Assembly: GCF_009184865.1 (NCBI RefSeq)
Contig: NZ_CP045096.1
Location: 7,068,001-7,132,000 of the forward strand
Length of the DNA: 64,000 nucleotides
Direction: 5' to 3'
From: Streptomyces phaeolivaceus
GTDB taxonomy: Bacteria > Actinomycetota > Actinomycetes > Streptomycetales > Streptomycetaceae
Positions 49,632 through 59,006 of this stretch are shown in pieces. Positions within the stretch are counted from its first letter, which is position 1. The number at the start of each line of letters is the position of its first letter. The position numbers and the translations under genes were made by a program. The notes beneath the pieces were generated by a model, which was not told where the DNA came from, searched no databases, and was given only the letters and a program-made list of their open reading frames with translations.

Positions 49632-52600
49632 ATGTCCGCCCCTATCAGCGATCCCGAGCAGCTCAAGGAGCTCCTCGGCATCCCGTTCACCCCGGAGCAG
49701 ACGGCCTGCGTCGTCGCGCCGCCCGCCCCGCAGGTGATCGTGGCGGGAGCCGGGTCGGGCAAGACCACGGTGATGGCCGCGCGCGTGGTGTGGCTGGTCG
49801 GCACCGGACAGGTCGCCCCCGAACAGGTGCTCGGCCTGACCTTCACCAACAAGGCGGCGGGCGAACTCGCCGAGCGTGTGCGCAAGGCCCTGGTCAGGGC
49901 CGGCATCACCGACCCCGACGTGATCGACCCGGACAACCCGCCGGGCGAGCCGGTCATCTCCACCTACCACGCCTTCGCGGGCCGCCTCCTGACCGACCAC
50001 GGCCTGCGCATCGGCCTGGAACCCAGCTCCCGGCTCCTCGCCGACGCCACCCGCTACCAGCTCGCCGCCCGCGTCCTGCGCGAGTCCCCGGGCCCGTACC
50101 CGGCGCTGACCCGCTCCTTCCCGGACCTGGTCAGCGACATCCTGACCCTCGACTCCGAACTCGCCGAGCACCTCGTACGCCCTGAGGACCTGCGCGCGTA
50201 CGACGCCGGACTGCTGCGCGAGCTGGAGGGCGCCAAGCTCACCAACGCGGACCTCCGCAAGGTCCCCGAGGCCGCCGCCGCCCGGCGCGAACTCACCGAA
50301 CTGGTGGGCCGCTACCGCGCGGCCAAGCGCGAGCGGAACCTCCTCGACTTCGGCGACCAGATCGCCCTGTCGGCCGGCCTCGCGCGGCTCCCCGAGGTGG
50401 GGCGCGTCCTGCGGGACGAGTTCCGGGTGGTCCTGCTCGACGAGTACCAGGACACCTCGGTGGCCCAACGCGTGCTGCTGGCGGGCCTGTTCGGCGGCGG
50501 CACCGGCCACCCGGTGACCGCCGTCGGTGACCCCTGCCAGGCCATCTACGGCTGGCGCGGCGCCTCCGTCGCCAACCTCGACGACTTCCCCGAGCACTTC
50601 GCCCACCCCGACGGCCGCCCCGCGACCCGGCAGTCGCTCAGCGAGAACCGCCGCAGCGGCGGCCGTCTCCTGGACCTCGCCAACGGCCTCGCGGAGCCCC
50701 TGCGGGCCATGCACGCGGGCGTGGAGGCCCTCCGGCCCGCCCCGGGCGCCGAACGCGCCGGAGTGGTCCGCTGCGCCCTGCTGAACACCCACGCCGAGGA
50801 ACTGGACTGGATCGCCGACTCGATCGCCCACCTCGTGCGCACCGGCAAGGAACCCGGCGAGATCGCCGTCCTGTGCCGTACGGCCGGAGACTTCGCCGAG
50901 ATCCAGGGCGCCCTGGTCGCCCGTGACATCCCGGTGGAGGTCGTCGGCCTCTCCGGGCTGCTCCACCTGCCCGAGGTCGCCGATCTCGTCGCCGTCTGCG
51001 AGGTCCTCCAGGACCCCGGCGCCAATGCCTCCCTCGTCCGCCTCCTCACCGGCCCGCGCTGGCGGATCGGCCCCCGTGATCTCGCCCTCCTGGGGCGCCG
51101 GGCAAGGCTGCTGGTGTCCCACGCGCGCGTGGACGGCGACGACGACCCGGACCGCCGGCTCGCCGCGGCCGTGGAGGGCGTCGACCCGTCCGAGGTGATC
51201 TCGCTGGCGGACGCGCTGGACACGTTCCTGGAACTGCCACTCGAAGCCGAGCGGGAGGACGACGGGCTGCCGTTCTCACCGGACGCGCGCGTGCGGTTCG
51301 CCCGGCTCGCCGCCGAACTGCGCGACCTGCGCCGCTCGCTGGCCGATCCGCTCATGGACGTCCTCCACCGCGTCCTCGCCGCCACCGGCCTGGAGGTGGA
51401 ACTCTCCGCGTCCCCGCACGCGCTCGCCGCCCGCCGCCGCGAGACCCTGTCCAACTTCCTGGACATCGCCGCCTCCTTCGCCGCCAACAGCGCAGGCGAG
51501 GCCACCCTGCTCGCCTTCCTCGGCTTCCTGCGTACGGCCGCCCAGTACGAGAAGGGCCTCGACAACGCCCTGCCGGGCGGAGAGAACACCGTCAAGGTGC
51601 TCACCGCCCACAAGTCCAAGGGACTGGAATGGGACGTCGTCGCCGTCCCCGGCCTGGTCACCGGCACCTTCCCCAGCACCCAGGGACGCGAGAAGTGGAC
51701 CGCACAGGGCAAGGTCCTGCCGCACGAACTGCGCGGCGACGCCGACACCCTTCCCGACGTCGAGGCCTGGGACTCCCGCGGCCTCAAAGCCTTCCAGGAG
51801 GCCATGAAGGACCACCAGCACACCGAGGAACTCCGCCTCGGCTACGTCACCTTCACCCGCCCCCGCTCCCTGCTCCTCGGCTCCGGCCACTGGTGGGGCC
51901 CCTCGCAGAAACGCCCGCGCGGTCCGTCCGACTTCCTCATGGCCCTCCACGACCACTGCGTCGCCGGACACGGCGAGATCGAGGCATGGGCCGACGAACC
52001 CGAGGAGGAGGCCGAGAACCCCGCCCTCCGAGAGGCCGCCGCCGACCACGCCTGGCCCCTCCCGCTCGACGGCGCGGCCCTGATGCGCCGCCGCGCCGCC
52101 GCCGCGACCGTACTGGCCCATCTGGAGACGGCGTCGTCCCACGAGGACGCGCATCCGGGCGCCGCCGAGGAGGACGCCCAGGAGGCCCCGGACGACATTC
52201 CCTTGGAGCCCTTCGAGCCCTTCGAGGAGGACTCCGGTGACGAGGAGGAGGACACCGGCGACTGGGACTCCTGGTCGTCTGACCGCCCCGCACCGGGCCT
52301 CCACGCGCGCGTGGAGGACGCGGAGAACACCGTCCGGGACAGGCACACGCCGACCGTCCCACGCGCGCGCAGGCACCCCGCCACGTCCGGTCTCAGCCCC
52401 GAGGAGGCACGCACCGTCGCCTCCTGGGACCGCGACCTGGACGCCCTCGCCGGGGAACTCGTGCGGGCCCGCACGAAGGTCACCGACGTACCCCTGCCGG
52501 CCTCGCTGACCGCCTCGCAGGTGATGCGTCTGGCCGCCGATCCGGACGCGTTCGCACAGGAACTCGCGCGCCCCATGCCCCGCCCTCCGCAGCCCGGGGC

Positions 52601-53123
52601 ACGTCGTGGCACCCGATTCCACGCCTGGGTCGAGGCCCGCTTCGAAGAGCTGCGGCTGCCCATGCTGGAGCCCGACGAGCTGCCCGGCGGCGAGGCCGAG
52701 ATCGCCGACGAGCAGGACCTGGAGGCCCTCAAGGAGGCCTTCGACCGCACTCCGTACGCACACCGCACGCCCCACCGGGTCGAGGCACCGTTCCAACTCG
52801 GCATCGCCGGACGCGTCGTACGTGGCCGTATCGACGCCGTCTACCGGGAGAGCGACGGCGACGGGACGACGAGGTACGAGATCGTCGACTGGAAGACCAG
52901 CCGCACCCGCACCGCCGACCCGCTCCAGCTCGCCGTCTACCGGCTCGCCTGGGCCGAGCAGCACGGCGTGCCCCTGGAGTCCGTCGGAGCGGCCTTCCTG
53001 TACGTCCGCACAGGGGACGTCGTACGGCCCACGAACCTCCCCGACCGGGTCGCACTGGAGCGGTTGCTCCTGGAGGAGCCCGACGGCGGGAGACCGGACT
53101 CGACCGGAGAGGGACGGGAATAG
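49632..53123 (+). CDS. adnB: AdnB-like UvrD-family helicase/nuclease
   Basis: An 1163-residue protein. Walker A GAGSGKTT lies at about residues 39-46, the DEYQD box follows GRVLRDEFRVVLL, and GDPCQAIYGWRG and HKSKGLEWDVV are further motor motifs. The C-terminal RecB-like nuclease has IVDWKTSR near residue 1082. Between motor and nuclease is an acidic low-complexity stretch (about 840-900). It partners AdnA in double-strand end resection. It begins 57 bp after adnA and has its own putative damage promoter. ATG 49632 lacks a ribosome site, which fits a leaderless mRNA. Confidence 0.88.
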   Translation: MSAPISDPEQLKELLGIPFTPEQTACVVAPPAPQVIVAGAGSGKTTVMAARVVWLVGTGQVAPEQVLGLTFTNKAAGELAERVRKALVRAGITDPDVIDPDNPPGEPVISTYHAFAGRLLTDHGLRIGLEPSSRLLADATRYQLAARVLRESPGPYPALTRSFPDLVSDILTLDSELAEHLVRPEDLRAYDAGLLRELEGAKLTNADLRKVPEAAAARRELTELVGRYRAAKRERNLLDFGDQIALSAGLARLPEVGRVLRDEFRVVLLDEYQDTSVAQRVLLAGLFGGGTGHPVTAVGDPCQAIYGWRGASVANLDDFPEHFAHPDGRPATRQSLSENRRSGGRLLDLANGLAEPLRAMHAGVEALRPAPGAERAGVVRCALLNTHAEELDWIADSIAHLVRTGKEPGEIAVLCRTAGDFAEIQGALVARDIPVEVVGLSGLLHLPEVADLVAVCEVLQDPGANASLVRLLTGPRWRIGPRDLALLGRRARLLVSHARVDGDDDPDRRLAAAVEGVDPSEVISLADALDTFLELPLEAEREDDGLPFSPDARVRFARLAAELRDLRRSLADPLMDVLHRVLAATGLEVELSASPHALAARRRETLSNFLDIAASFAANSAGEATLLAFLGFLRTAAQYEKGLDNALPGGENTVKVLTAHKSKGLEWDVVAVPGLVTGTFPSTQGREKWTAQGKVLPHELRGDADTLPDVEAWDSRGLKAFQEAMKDHQHTEELRLGYVTFTRPRSLLLGSGHWWGPSQKRPRGPSDFLMALHDHCVAGHGEIEAWADEPEEEAENPALREAAADHAWPLPLDGAALMRRRAAAATVLAHLETASSHEDAHPGAAEEDAQEAPDDIPLEPFEPFEEDSGDEEEDTGDWDSWSSDRPAPGLHARVEDAENTVRDRHTPTVPRARRHPATSGLSPEEARTVASWDRDLDALAGELVRARTKVTDVPLPASLTASQVMRLAADPDAFAQELARPMPRPPQPGARRGTRFHAWVEARFEELRLPMLEPDELPGGEAEIADEQDLEALKEAFDRTPYAHRTPHRVEAPFQLGIAGRVVRGRIDAVYRESDGDGTTRYEIVDWKTSRTRTADPLQLAVYRLAWAEQHGVPLESVGAAFLYVRTGDVVRPTNLPDRVALERLLLEEPDGGRPDSTGEGRE

Positions 53124-53170
53124 TCGGCGGACTGGCAGGGGGCGGTCACGGACGAACCGCCGGACGAGCC

Positions 53171-53192
53171 TGCCGGTGCGGGCCTATAGGCT
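53171..53192 (+). promoter_or_regulatory. Possible damage-type promoter before the M20 peptidase gene
   Basis: TGCCGGTG (53171-53178), 8 bp, then TAGGCT (53187-53192) differs from the PafBC-type consensus by one base in the -35 part. The ATG follows 7 nt later. The -10 and leaderless arrangement are convincing, the damage control is not. Confidence 0.35.
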
Positions 53193-53199
53193 CGTGAGC

Positions 53200-54603
53200 A
53201 TGAGCGAGACCCCGGACAGCGTCGTCCGTACGTACATAGAGAACCACCGTGCCGCCTTCCTCGACGATCTCGTGGAATGGCTGCGCATCCCGTCGGTCTC
53301 GGCCCAGCCCGAGCACGCGACGGACGTACGACGCAGCGCCGACTGGCTGGCCGCCAAGCTCAAGGAGACCGGCTTCCCCACGGCCGAGGTCTGGGAGACA
53401 CCGGGTGCCCCCACCGTCTTCGCGGAGTGGCCCTCCGCGAACGCCGACGCCCCCACCGTTCTCGTCTACGGGCACCACGACGTGCAGCCCGCGGCCCTCG
53501 CCGACGGCTGGGACAGCGAGCCCTTCGAACCGGTGATCCGCGGAAACCGTCTCCACGCGCGCGGGGCGGCCGACGACAAGGGCCAGGTGTTCTTCCACAC
53601 ACTCGGTGTCCGCGCCCACCTCGCCGCGACCGGCCGCACCACCCCCGCCGTCCACCTGAAGATGCTGATCGAGGGCGAGGAGGAGTCCGGCTCCCCGCAC
53701 TTCCGTGCCCTCGTCGAGGAGCACGCCGAGCGGCTTGCCGCCGACGCGGTCGTCGTCTCCGACACCGGCATGTGGGCCGAGGACACCCCCACCGTGTGCA
53801 CCGGGATGCGGGGCCTCGCCGAGTGCGAGATCCACCTGCACGGCCCCGACCAGGACATCCACTCCGGCTCCTTCGGCGGCGCCGTACCGAACCCGGCCAC
53901 CGAGATCGCCCGCCTCGTCGCCGCCCTGCACGACGAGCACGCGCGCGTGGCGATCCCCGGCTTCTACGACGGCATCGCCGAACTCACCGACCGCGAGCGC
54001 GAACTCCTCGCCGAACTGCCCTTCGACGAGGAGCGATGGCTGCGCACGGCCAGGTCGACGGCGACGCACGGCGAGGCCGGACACACCACCCTGGAGCGCG
54101 TCTGGGCCCGCCCGACCGCCGAGGTCAACGGCATCGGTGGCGGCTACCAGGGCGCCGGCAGCAAGACGATCATCCCGTCCTCGGCCATGGTGAAGCTGTC
54201 CTTCCGCCTGGTCGCCGGACAGGACCCGGAGCACATCCGGAAGGCCGTCACGGCATGGGCCGCCGAGCGGATCCCCGCCGGTGTCCGCCACGAGATCACG
54301 TTCAGCGGGTCCACCCGTCCCTGCCTGACACCGCTGGACCACCCGGCCCTGCGGTCGCTGGTACGGGCCATGGGCCGCGCCTTCCAGCAGCCGGTCCGCC
54401 ACACGCGCGAGGGCGGCTCCGGCCCCGCCGCCGACCTCCAGGAAGTCCTCGACGCACCCGTGCTCTTCCTGGGCATCTCCGTCCCCTCCGACGGCTGGCA
54501 CGCCCCCAACGAGAAGGTCGAACTCGATCTGCTCCTCAAAGGCGTCGAGACCAGCGCGTACCTCTGGGGCGAACTGGCCCGAGGCCCCGGCGAGGCACAC
54601 TGA
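53200..54603 (+). CDS. M20-family dipeptidase/aminoacylase
   Basis: A 467-residue zinc peptidase. Metal ligands and catalytic residues are visible: His in YGHHDVQP (92/93), Asp126 in GAADDKGQ, Glu pair in EGEEESGS (160-163) and Asp in VSDTGMW; a lid domain interrupts the catalytic part. The family hydrolyses dipeptides or N-acyl amino acids in the cytoplasm. TAGGCT lies 7 nt before the ATG, so it is probably leaderless. It separates the repair genes from nudC; in mycobacteria another gene occupies this spot. Confidence 0.9.
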   Translation: MSETPDSVVRTYIENHRAAFLDDLVEWLRIPSVSAQPEHATDVRRSADWLAAKLKETGFPTAEVWETPGAPTVFAEWPSANADAPTVLVYGHHDVQPAALADGWDSEPFEPVIRGNRLHARGAADDKGQVFFHTLGVRAHLAATGRTTPAVHLKMLIEGEEESGSPHFRALVEEHAERLAADAVVVSDTGMWAEDTPTVCTGMRGLAECEIHLHGPDQDIHSGSFGGAVPNPATEIARLVAALHDEHARVAIPGFYDGIAELTDRERELLAELPFDEERWLRTARSTATHGEAGHTTLERVWARPTAEVNGIGGGYQGAGSKTIIPSSAMVKLSFRLVAGQDPEHIRKAVTAWAAERIPAGVRHEITFSGSTRPCLTPLDHPALRSLVRAMGRAFQQPVRHTREGGSGPAADLQEVLDAPVLFLGISVPSDGWHAPNEKVELDLLLKGVETSAYLWGELARGPGEAH

Positions 54604-54698
54604 AGAAGGCCCCGCACGCCCCAGCCCACCCGCACGCCGCACGCCCCGCCGAACCACCCGCCCCATCAACCGTTTCACCGGGGGAGTTGGAAGCACCC

Positions 54699-55646
54699 GT
54701 GACCACCTGGACCGACCACACCGCCGACCGCCCCATCGCCCTCACCGCCCCCGGCGGCATCGACCGGGCCGCCCACCACCGGCTCGACGAGGCCTGGCTC
54801 GCGGCGGCGTGGAGCCACCCCACGACCCGCTGCTTCGTGGTCTCCGGCGGCCAGGTCCTCATCGACGAGACCCCGGACGGCACCACCGAACTCGTCATGA
54901 TCCCCTCCTTCGAGGCACCGCTCACCGAGGCACACCGCTACTTCCTGGGCACCGACGCGGACGGTGTGAGCTATTTCGCACTCCAGAAGGACGCGCTCCC
55001 CGGCCGCATGGACCAGTCCGCGCGCCCGGCCGGACTGCGCGAGGCGGGCATGCTCCTGTCACCGCGTGACACGGGCCTCATGGTGCACGCGGTCGGCCTG
55101 GAGAACTGGCAGCGCACCCACCGCTTCTGCTCCCGCTGCGGCGAGCGCACGGTCATCGCGGCGGCCGGTCACATCCGCCGCTGCCAGGCCTGCGGCGCCG
55201 AGCACTACCCGCGCACCGACCCGGCGGTGATCATGGCGGTCACGGACGAGGAGGACCGCATCCTGCTCGGCCGCCAGGTGCACTGGCCCGAGGGCCGCTT
55301 CTCCACCCTGGCGGGCTTCGTGGAGCCCGGCGAGTCCATCGAGCAGTCCGTACGGCGCGAGGTCCACGAGGAGGTCGGCATCACCGTCGGCCAGGTCGAG
55401 TACATCGCCAGCCAGCCCTGGCCCTTCCCGTCCAGCCTGATGCTGGGCTTCATGGCCCGCGCCACCTCGACCACCGTGGAGGTCGACGGCGACGAGATCC
55501 ACGAGGCCCGCTGGTTCTCCCGGGAAGAGCTGCGGGCCGCGTTCGACTCCGGGGAGGTCCTGCCTCCCTACGGCATCTCGATCGCGGCCCGACTGATCGA
55601 ACTCTGGTACGGCAAGCCCCTGCCGACGCGAAGTCACATCGGCTAG
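54699..55646 (+). CDS. nudC: NADH pyrophosphatase NudC
   Basis: A 315-residue Nudix hydrolase. Zinc ligands are Cys144, Cys147, Cys162 and Cys165 (CSRC, CQAC); the Nudix box runs from Gly206 to about 228 (GFVEPGES...REVHEEVGI); SQPWPFPSS at 238-246 is the NudC-specific motif for NAD(H). NudC splits NADH and removes NAD caps from RNA. GTG 54699 gives the usual N-terminus; a TTG at 54687 directly after GGGGGAG is an alternative. Confidence 0.92.
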   Translation: MTTWTDHTADRPIALTAPGGIDRAAHHRLDEAWLAAAWSHPTTRCFVVSGGQVLIDETPDGTTELVMIPSFEAPLTEAHRYFLGTDADGVSYFALQKDALPGRMDQSARPAGLREAGMLLSPRDTGLMVHAVGLENWQRTHRFCSRCGERTVIAAAGHIRRCQACGAEHYPRTDPAVIMAVTDEEDRILLGRQVHWPEGRFSTLAGFVEPGESIEQSVRREVHEEVGITVGQVEYIASQPWPFPSSLMLGFMARATSTTVEVDGDEIHEARWFSREELRAAFDSGEVLPPYGISIAARLIELWYGKPLPTRSHIG

Positions 55647-55660
55647 GGACCCGCTTGCCG

Positions 55661-55903
55661 CTACGCGCCGATCTTCTGCTTGACCTGCGCCAGCGAGGGG
55701 TTCGTGAGCGTCGAGCCGTCCGGGAAGAGGACGGTGGGAACCGTCTGGTTCCCGCCGTTCGCCTTCTCCACGAACGCTGCGGAGTCCGGGTCATGCTCGA
55801 TGTTGATCTCGTTGTACGTGATGCCCTCGCGGTCCATCTGGCTCTTCAGCCGACGGCAGTAGCCGCACCACGTGGTGCTGTACATCGTCACAGTGCCCGG
55901 CAT
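55661..55903 (-). CDS. mrx1: Mycoredoxin (glutaredoxin-like)
   Basis: An 80-residue thioredoxin-fold protein with the active site WCGYC near residues 12-16 and the cis-Pro motif TVPTV near 55. Mycoredoxins reduce mycothiol mixed disulfides in actinobacteria. It is convergent with nudC (14 bp apart) and divergent from uvrD2, as in mycobacteria (Rv3198A). Confidence 0.93.
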   Translation of the reverse strand: MPGTVTMYSTTWCGYCRRLKSQMDREGITYNEINIEHDPDSAAFVEKANGGNQTVPTVLFPDGSTLTNPSLAQVKQKIGA

Positions 55904-56121
55904 GTCCCTGGCGCTCCTTCACGGTCCGATGGGGTGCTTGTTCGCAGTGAGTGGAACGTACGCGACACGCCCGCCATTCCCTTGCGCGGGTGCCGCCCAC
56001 CACCGCGCCCCGGCGCCCGACGTACGGGAACACACAAGCGCCTGCCGCATTGGTACGACTGCGAGTGCCTGCCTGTGGACAACTTGCTCAGCCGTCTCCG
56101 GCGACCTGGCAGCATGGCCAT

Positions 56122-58344
56122 GTGACAGCAGCAACGCACTCCACCCTCTTCCCGCGGGTCCCCGACTCGGCCGACGCGGTGCTCGAAGGGCTCGACCCCG
56201 AGCAGCGCGCGGTGGCGACCGCCCTGCACGGTCCGGTGTGCGTGCTGGCGGGGGCCGGTACGGGCAAGACGCGGGCGATCACCCACCGGATCGCCTACGG
56301 CGTGCGTGCCGGGATGCTCCAGCCCGCCAGTGTGCTGGCCGTCACCTTCACCAACCGCGCCGCCGGAGAGATGCGGGGTCGGCTCCGCCAGCTCGGTGCC
56401 GCCGGAGTCCAGGCCCGGACGTTCCACTCGGCCGCGCTGCGCCAGCTCCAGTACTTCTGGCCGAAGGCCGTCGGTGGTGGTATGCCGCGCATCGTCGACC
56501 GCAAGATCCAGATCGTCGCGGACGCGGCCGCCGCCTGCCGCATCCGTCTCGATCGCAACGAACTCCGGGACACCGCCGCCGAGATCGAGTGGTCCAAGGT
56601 CACCCGGACCGTCCCCGCCGACTACGCCGCCGCCACCGCCAAGCACGGCCGCGAGGCCCCCCGTGACCCGGCCGAGATCGCCCAGATCTACGCGACGTAC
56701 GAGGACCTCAAGCGCGAGCGGGGCGTCATCGATTTCGAGGACGTCCTCCTGCTCACGGTCGGCATCCTCCAGGACCGCCACGACATCGCCGAGCAGGTCC
56801 GCTCCCAGTACCAGCACTTCGTGGTCGACGAGTACCAGGACGTCAGCCCCCTCCAGCAGCGTCTGCTGGAGCTGTGGCTCGGCGACCGGGACGACCTGTG
56901 CGTCGTGGGCGACGCCAGCCAGACGATCTATTCGTTCACCGGCGCAACCCCCGACCATCTGCTCGACTTCCGTCACCGCCACCCCGGGGCCACCGTCGTC
57001 AAGCTCGTCCGCGACTACCGCTCCACCCCACAGGTCGTCCATCTCGCCAACGGTCTGCTCTCCCAGGCCCGAGGCCGCGCCGCCGACCACCGACTCGAAC
57101 TGATCTCCCAGCGCCCGGCGGGCCCGGAGCCCCGCTACACCGAGTACACGGACGAGCCCGCCGAGGCCGAGGGCGCCGCCCGCCGCATCCGTGACCTCAT
57201 CGCCTCCGGTGTCCCGGCGAGCGAGATCGCCATCCTGTTCCGGACGAACTCCCAGTCCGAGACCTACGAGCAGGCACTCGCGGACGTCGGAGTGCCCTAC
57301 CAACTGCGCGGCGCGGAACGGTTCTTCGACCGCCCCGAGGTGCGCAAGGCGGGGGCCGCGCTGAGAGCAGCCGCCCGCTTCGGCGGCAACGACGCCCTCC
57401 TGGAGGACGCCGTCGACCTTCCCTCACAGGTACGGGCCGTGCTCTCCGGGGAGGGCTGGACCGGTGAACCGCCGGCGGGCTCCGGCGCGGTCAGGGAACG
57501 CTGGGAGTCACTCGCGGCCCTGGTGAACCTCGCCCAGGACTTCACCGCGGCCAAGCCCGACGCGACCCTCGGTGACCTGGTGGCGGAACTCGACGAACGG
57601 GCGGGCGCCCAGCACGCCCCGACCGTCCAGGGCGTCACGCTCGCCTCACTGCACTCCGCGAAGGGCCTGGAGTGGGACGTCGTCTTCCTGGTCGGTGTCG
57701 CCGAGGGAATGATGCCGATCACCTACGCGCGGACGGACGAACAGATCGAGGAGGAGAGACGGCTCCTCTACGTGGGCGTCACCCGCGCGCGCGAACAGCT
57801 CTCCGTCTCCTGGTCCCTGTCCCGGTCGCCCGGCGGCCGCCCCAACCGCCGCCCCAGCCGTTTTCTGAACGGCCTGCGCCCCGGATCCACCGCCACGATG
57901 GGCCGGACCACTACGGGCGGCCCCGGGGGCGTCGAGCGGGGCACGACGGGCGGCCGGACGGGTGATCTCGCGGGCGGCGGCCCCGAGGCGGCGCCACGCC
58001 GCACCAGCCGGACCCCGGCCCGCTGCCGTGTCTGCGGGCGCACCCTGCGGGACGCCGGAGACATGAAACTGATGCGCTGCGAGGACTGCCCCTCCGACAT
58101 GGACGAGGGCCTCTACGAGCGACTGCGCGAGTGGCGCGCGGTCCAGGCACAGCGCAGCGGCCAACCCGACTTCTGTGTCTTCACCGACCGGACACTGATG
58201 GCGATCGCGGAAGCGGGGCCGAGCACTCCGGTTGAACTCGGTCGCATCCCCGGTGTCCGGGCCCGCAAGCTGCAGCGGTACGGCGCCGATGTTCTCGACA
58301 TCTGCGCAGGTCGGGAGCCCGGGTACGAGGACGAGAACGACTGA
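56122..58344 (+). CDS. uvrD2: ATP-dependent DNA helicase UvrD2
   Basis: A 740-residue superfamily 1A helicase. Walker A GAGTGKT lies at residues 44-50, VDEYQD and GDASQTIYSFTG follow, and HSAKGLEWDVVF is motif V. The C-terminus has a tetracysteine zinc motif (CRVC and CEDC, about 632-654) and an HRDC domain (about 665-735), the features that separate actinobacterial UvrD2 from UvrD1. The GTG at 56122 has no ribosome site; an upstream extension is unlikely because its composition is not protein-like. Confidence 0.9.
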   Translation: MTAATHSTLFPRVPDSADAVLEGLDPEQRAVATALHGPVCVLAGAGTGKTRAITHRIAYGVRAGMLQPASVLAVTFTNRAAGEMRGRLRQLGAAGVQARTFHSAALRQLQYFWPKAVGGGMPRIVDRKIQIVADAAAACRIRLDRNELRDTAAEIEWSKVTRTVPADYAAATAKHGREAPRDPAEIAQIYATYEDLKRERGVIDFEDVLLLTVGILQDRHDIAEQVRSQYQHFVVDEYQDVSPLQQRLLELWLGDRDDLCVVGDASQTIYSFTGATPDHLLDFRHRHPGATVVKLVRDYRSTPQVVHLANGLLSQARGRAADHRLELISQRPAGPEPRYTEYTDEPAEAEGAARRIRDLIASGVPASEIAILFRTNSQSETYEQALADVGVPYQLRGAERFFDRPEVRKAGAALRAAARFGGNDALLEDAVDLPSQVRAVLSGEGWTGEPPAGSGAVRERWESLAALVNLAQDFTAAKPDATLGDLVAELDERAGAQHAPTVQGVTLASLHSAKGLEWDVVFLVGVAEGMMPITYARTDEQIEEERRLLYVGVTRAREQLSVSWSLSRSPGGRPNRRPSRFLNGLRPGSTATMGRTTTGGPGGVERGTTGGRTGDLAGGGPEAAPRRTSRTPARCRVCGRTLRDAGDMKLMRCEDCPSDMDEGLYERLREWRAVQAQRSGQPDFCVFTDRTLMAIAEAGPSTPVELGRIPGVRARKLQRYGADVLDICAGREPGYEDEND

Positions 58345-58354
58345 TACGAACTCG

Positions 58355-58397
58355 TCGAAAAAATAGTTTGCGCATGCCCCAGCAATCCCCATAGGTT
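58355..58397 (+). promoter_or_regulatory. WhiB7-type promoter of the whiB7 leader
   Basis: TTGCGC (58368-58373) and TAGGTT (58392-58397) are separated by 18 bp. Immediately upstream of the -35 lies the A/T run GAAAAAATAG, the element that marks WhiB7-dependent promoters. Transcription would start near 58404 and give a leader of about 600 nt before whiB7. Confidence 0.7.
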
Positions 58398-58509
58398 CTT
58401 AGGCACGAGAGCAGGCGGCCTTCTCGAAGGCCCCGGTTTCGTGATGTACTTCATATCCGTCGGATCGGTTCGCACCGGTCCCCATAGACGCCGAGAGGAG
58501 GCGAGTCCA

Positions 58510-58833
58510 GTGATCAGCATCGACACCAGCTTCACCAGCACGGTCAAAATGACCGATCGCTCGGCCGTCTCCCTGTGCTTGCTCGGCGTCTCGAACCTGG
58601 GCACCGGTCTGTCCGCCATCAGTGGCGGCCGTCCGGCGTCCTCCGTGTCTCTGGCGGGTCTCCCCGTCCGTGAGCGCAATGAGCGACCGACCAAGGCACT
58701 GGAAGCAGCAGTAACGGCACAGGCCCAGGCCTATGCCGTCGCGGCGGCCGGTGCCGGATTCCGGAAGCAGACGACGCACCACCACCTGATGTGGGCCTTC
58801 CGTGGGCCTGAACCCTGGAGTGATCCAGCCTGA
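58510..58833 (+). CDS. Leader ORF upstream of whiB7 (uORF)
   Basis: A 107-residue frame beginning GTG 58510 (VISIDTSFTSTVKMTD) after GGAGG with an 8-nt spacer. The segment KMTDRSAVSLCLLGVSNLG looks conserved-like, and the C-terminus (HHHLMWAFRGPEPW) is unusual. It lies between the whiB7 promoter and an intrinsic terminator, the arrangement of a uORF whose translation controls read-through into whiB7 when ribosomes are inhibited. The peptide itself may have no function. Confidence 0.65.
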   Translation: MISIDTSFTSTVKMTDRSAVSLCLLGVSNLGTGLSAISGGRPASSVSLAGLPVRERNERPTKALEAAVTAQAQAYAVAAAGAGFRKQTTHHHLMWAFRGPEPWSDPA

Positions 58834-58856
58834 TCGACGATCAGGCCGGCGCCTTC

Positions 58857-58900
58857 AGGGCCGCGGAACCCCATCCGGGATCCGCGGCCCTTCTGTTTGT
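58857..58900 (+). terminator. Intrinsic terminator acting as whiB7 attenuator
   Basis: AGGGCCGCGGA (58857-58867) and TCCGCGGCCCT (58881-58891) form a perfect 11-bp stem with a 13-nt loop, followed by TTCTGTTTGT. A second small hairpin, CCTGATC-gac-GATCAGG, lies just upstream at the uORF stop. This terminator stands between the uORF and whiB7. Confidence 0.75.
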
Positions 58901-59006
58901 CCCCGACCGGGGACTGCGGAGCGAAGGGGCCTCGGGACAAGAAAAGAACCCGGTACCAGCCGCCACCGGCCAACAGGCCGGAACGACCAGACGAGGAAGA
59001 CGAACC

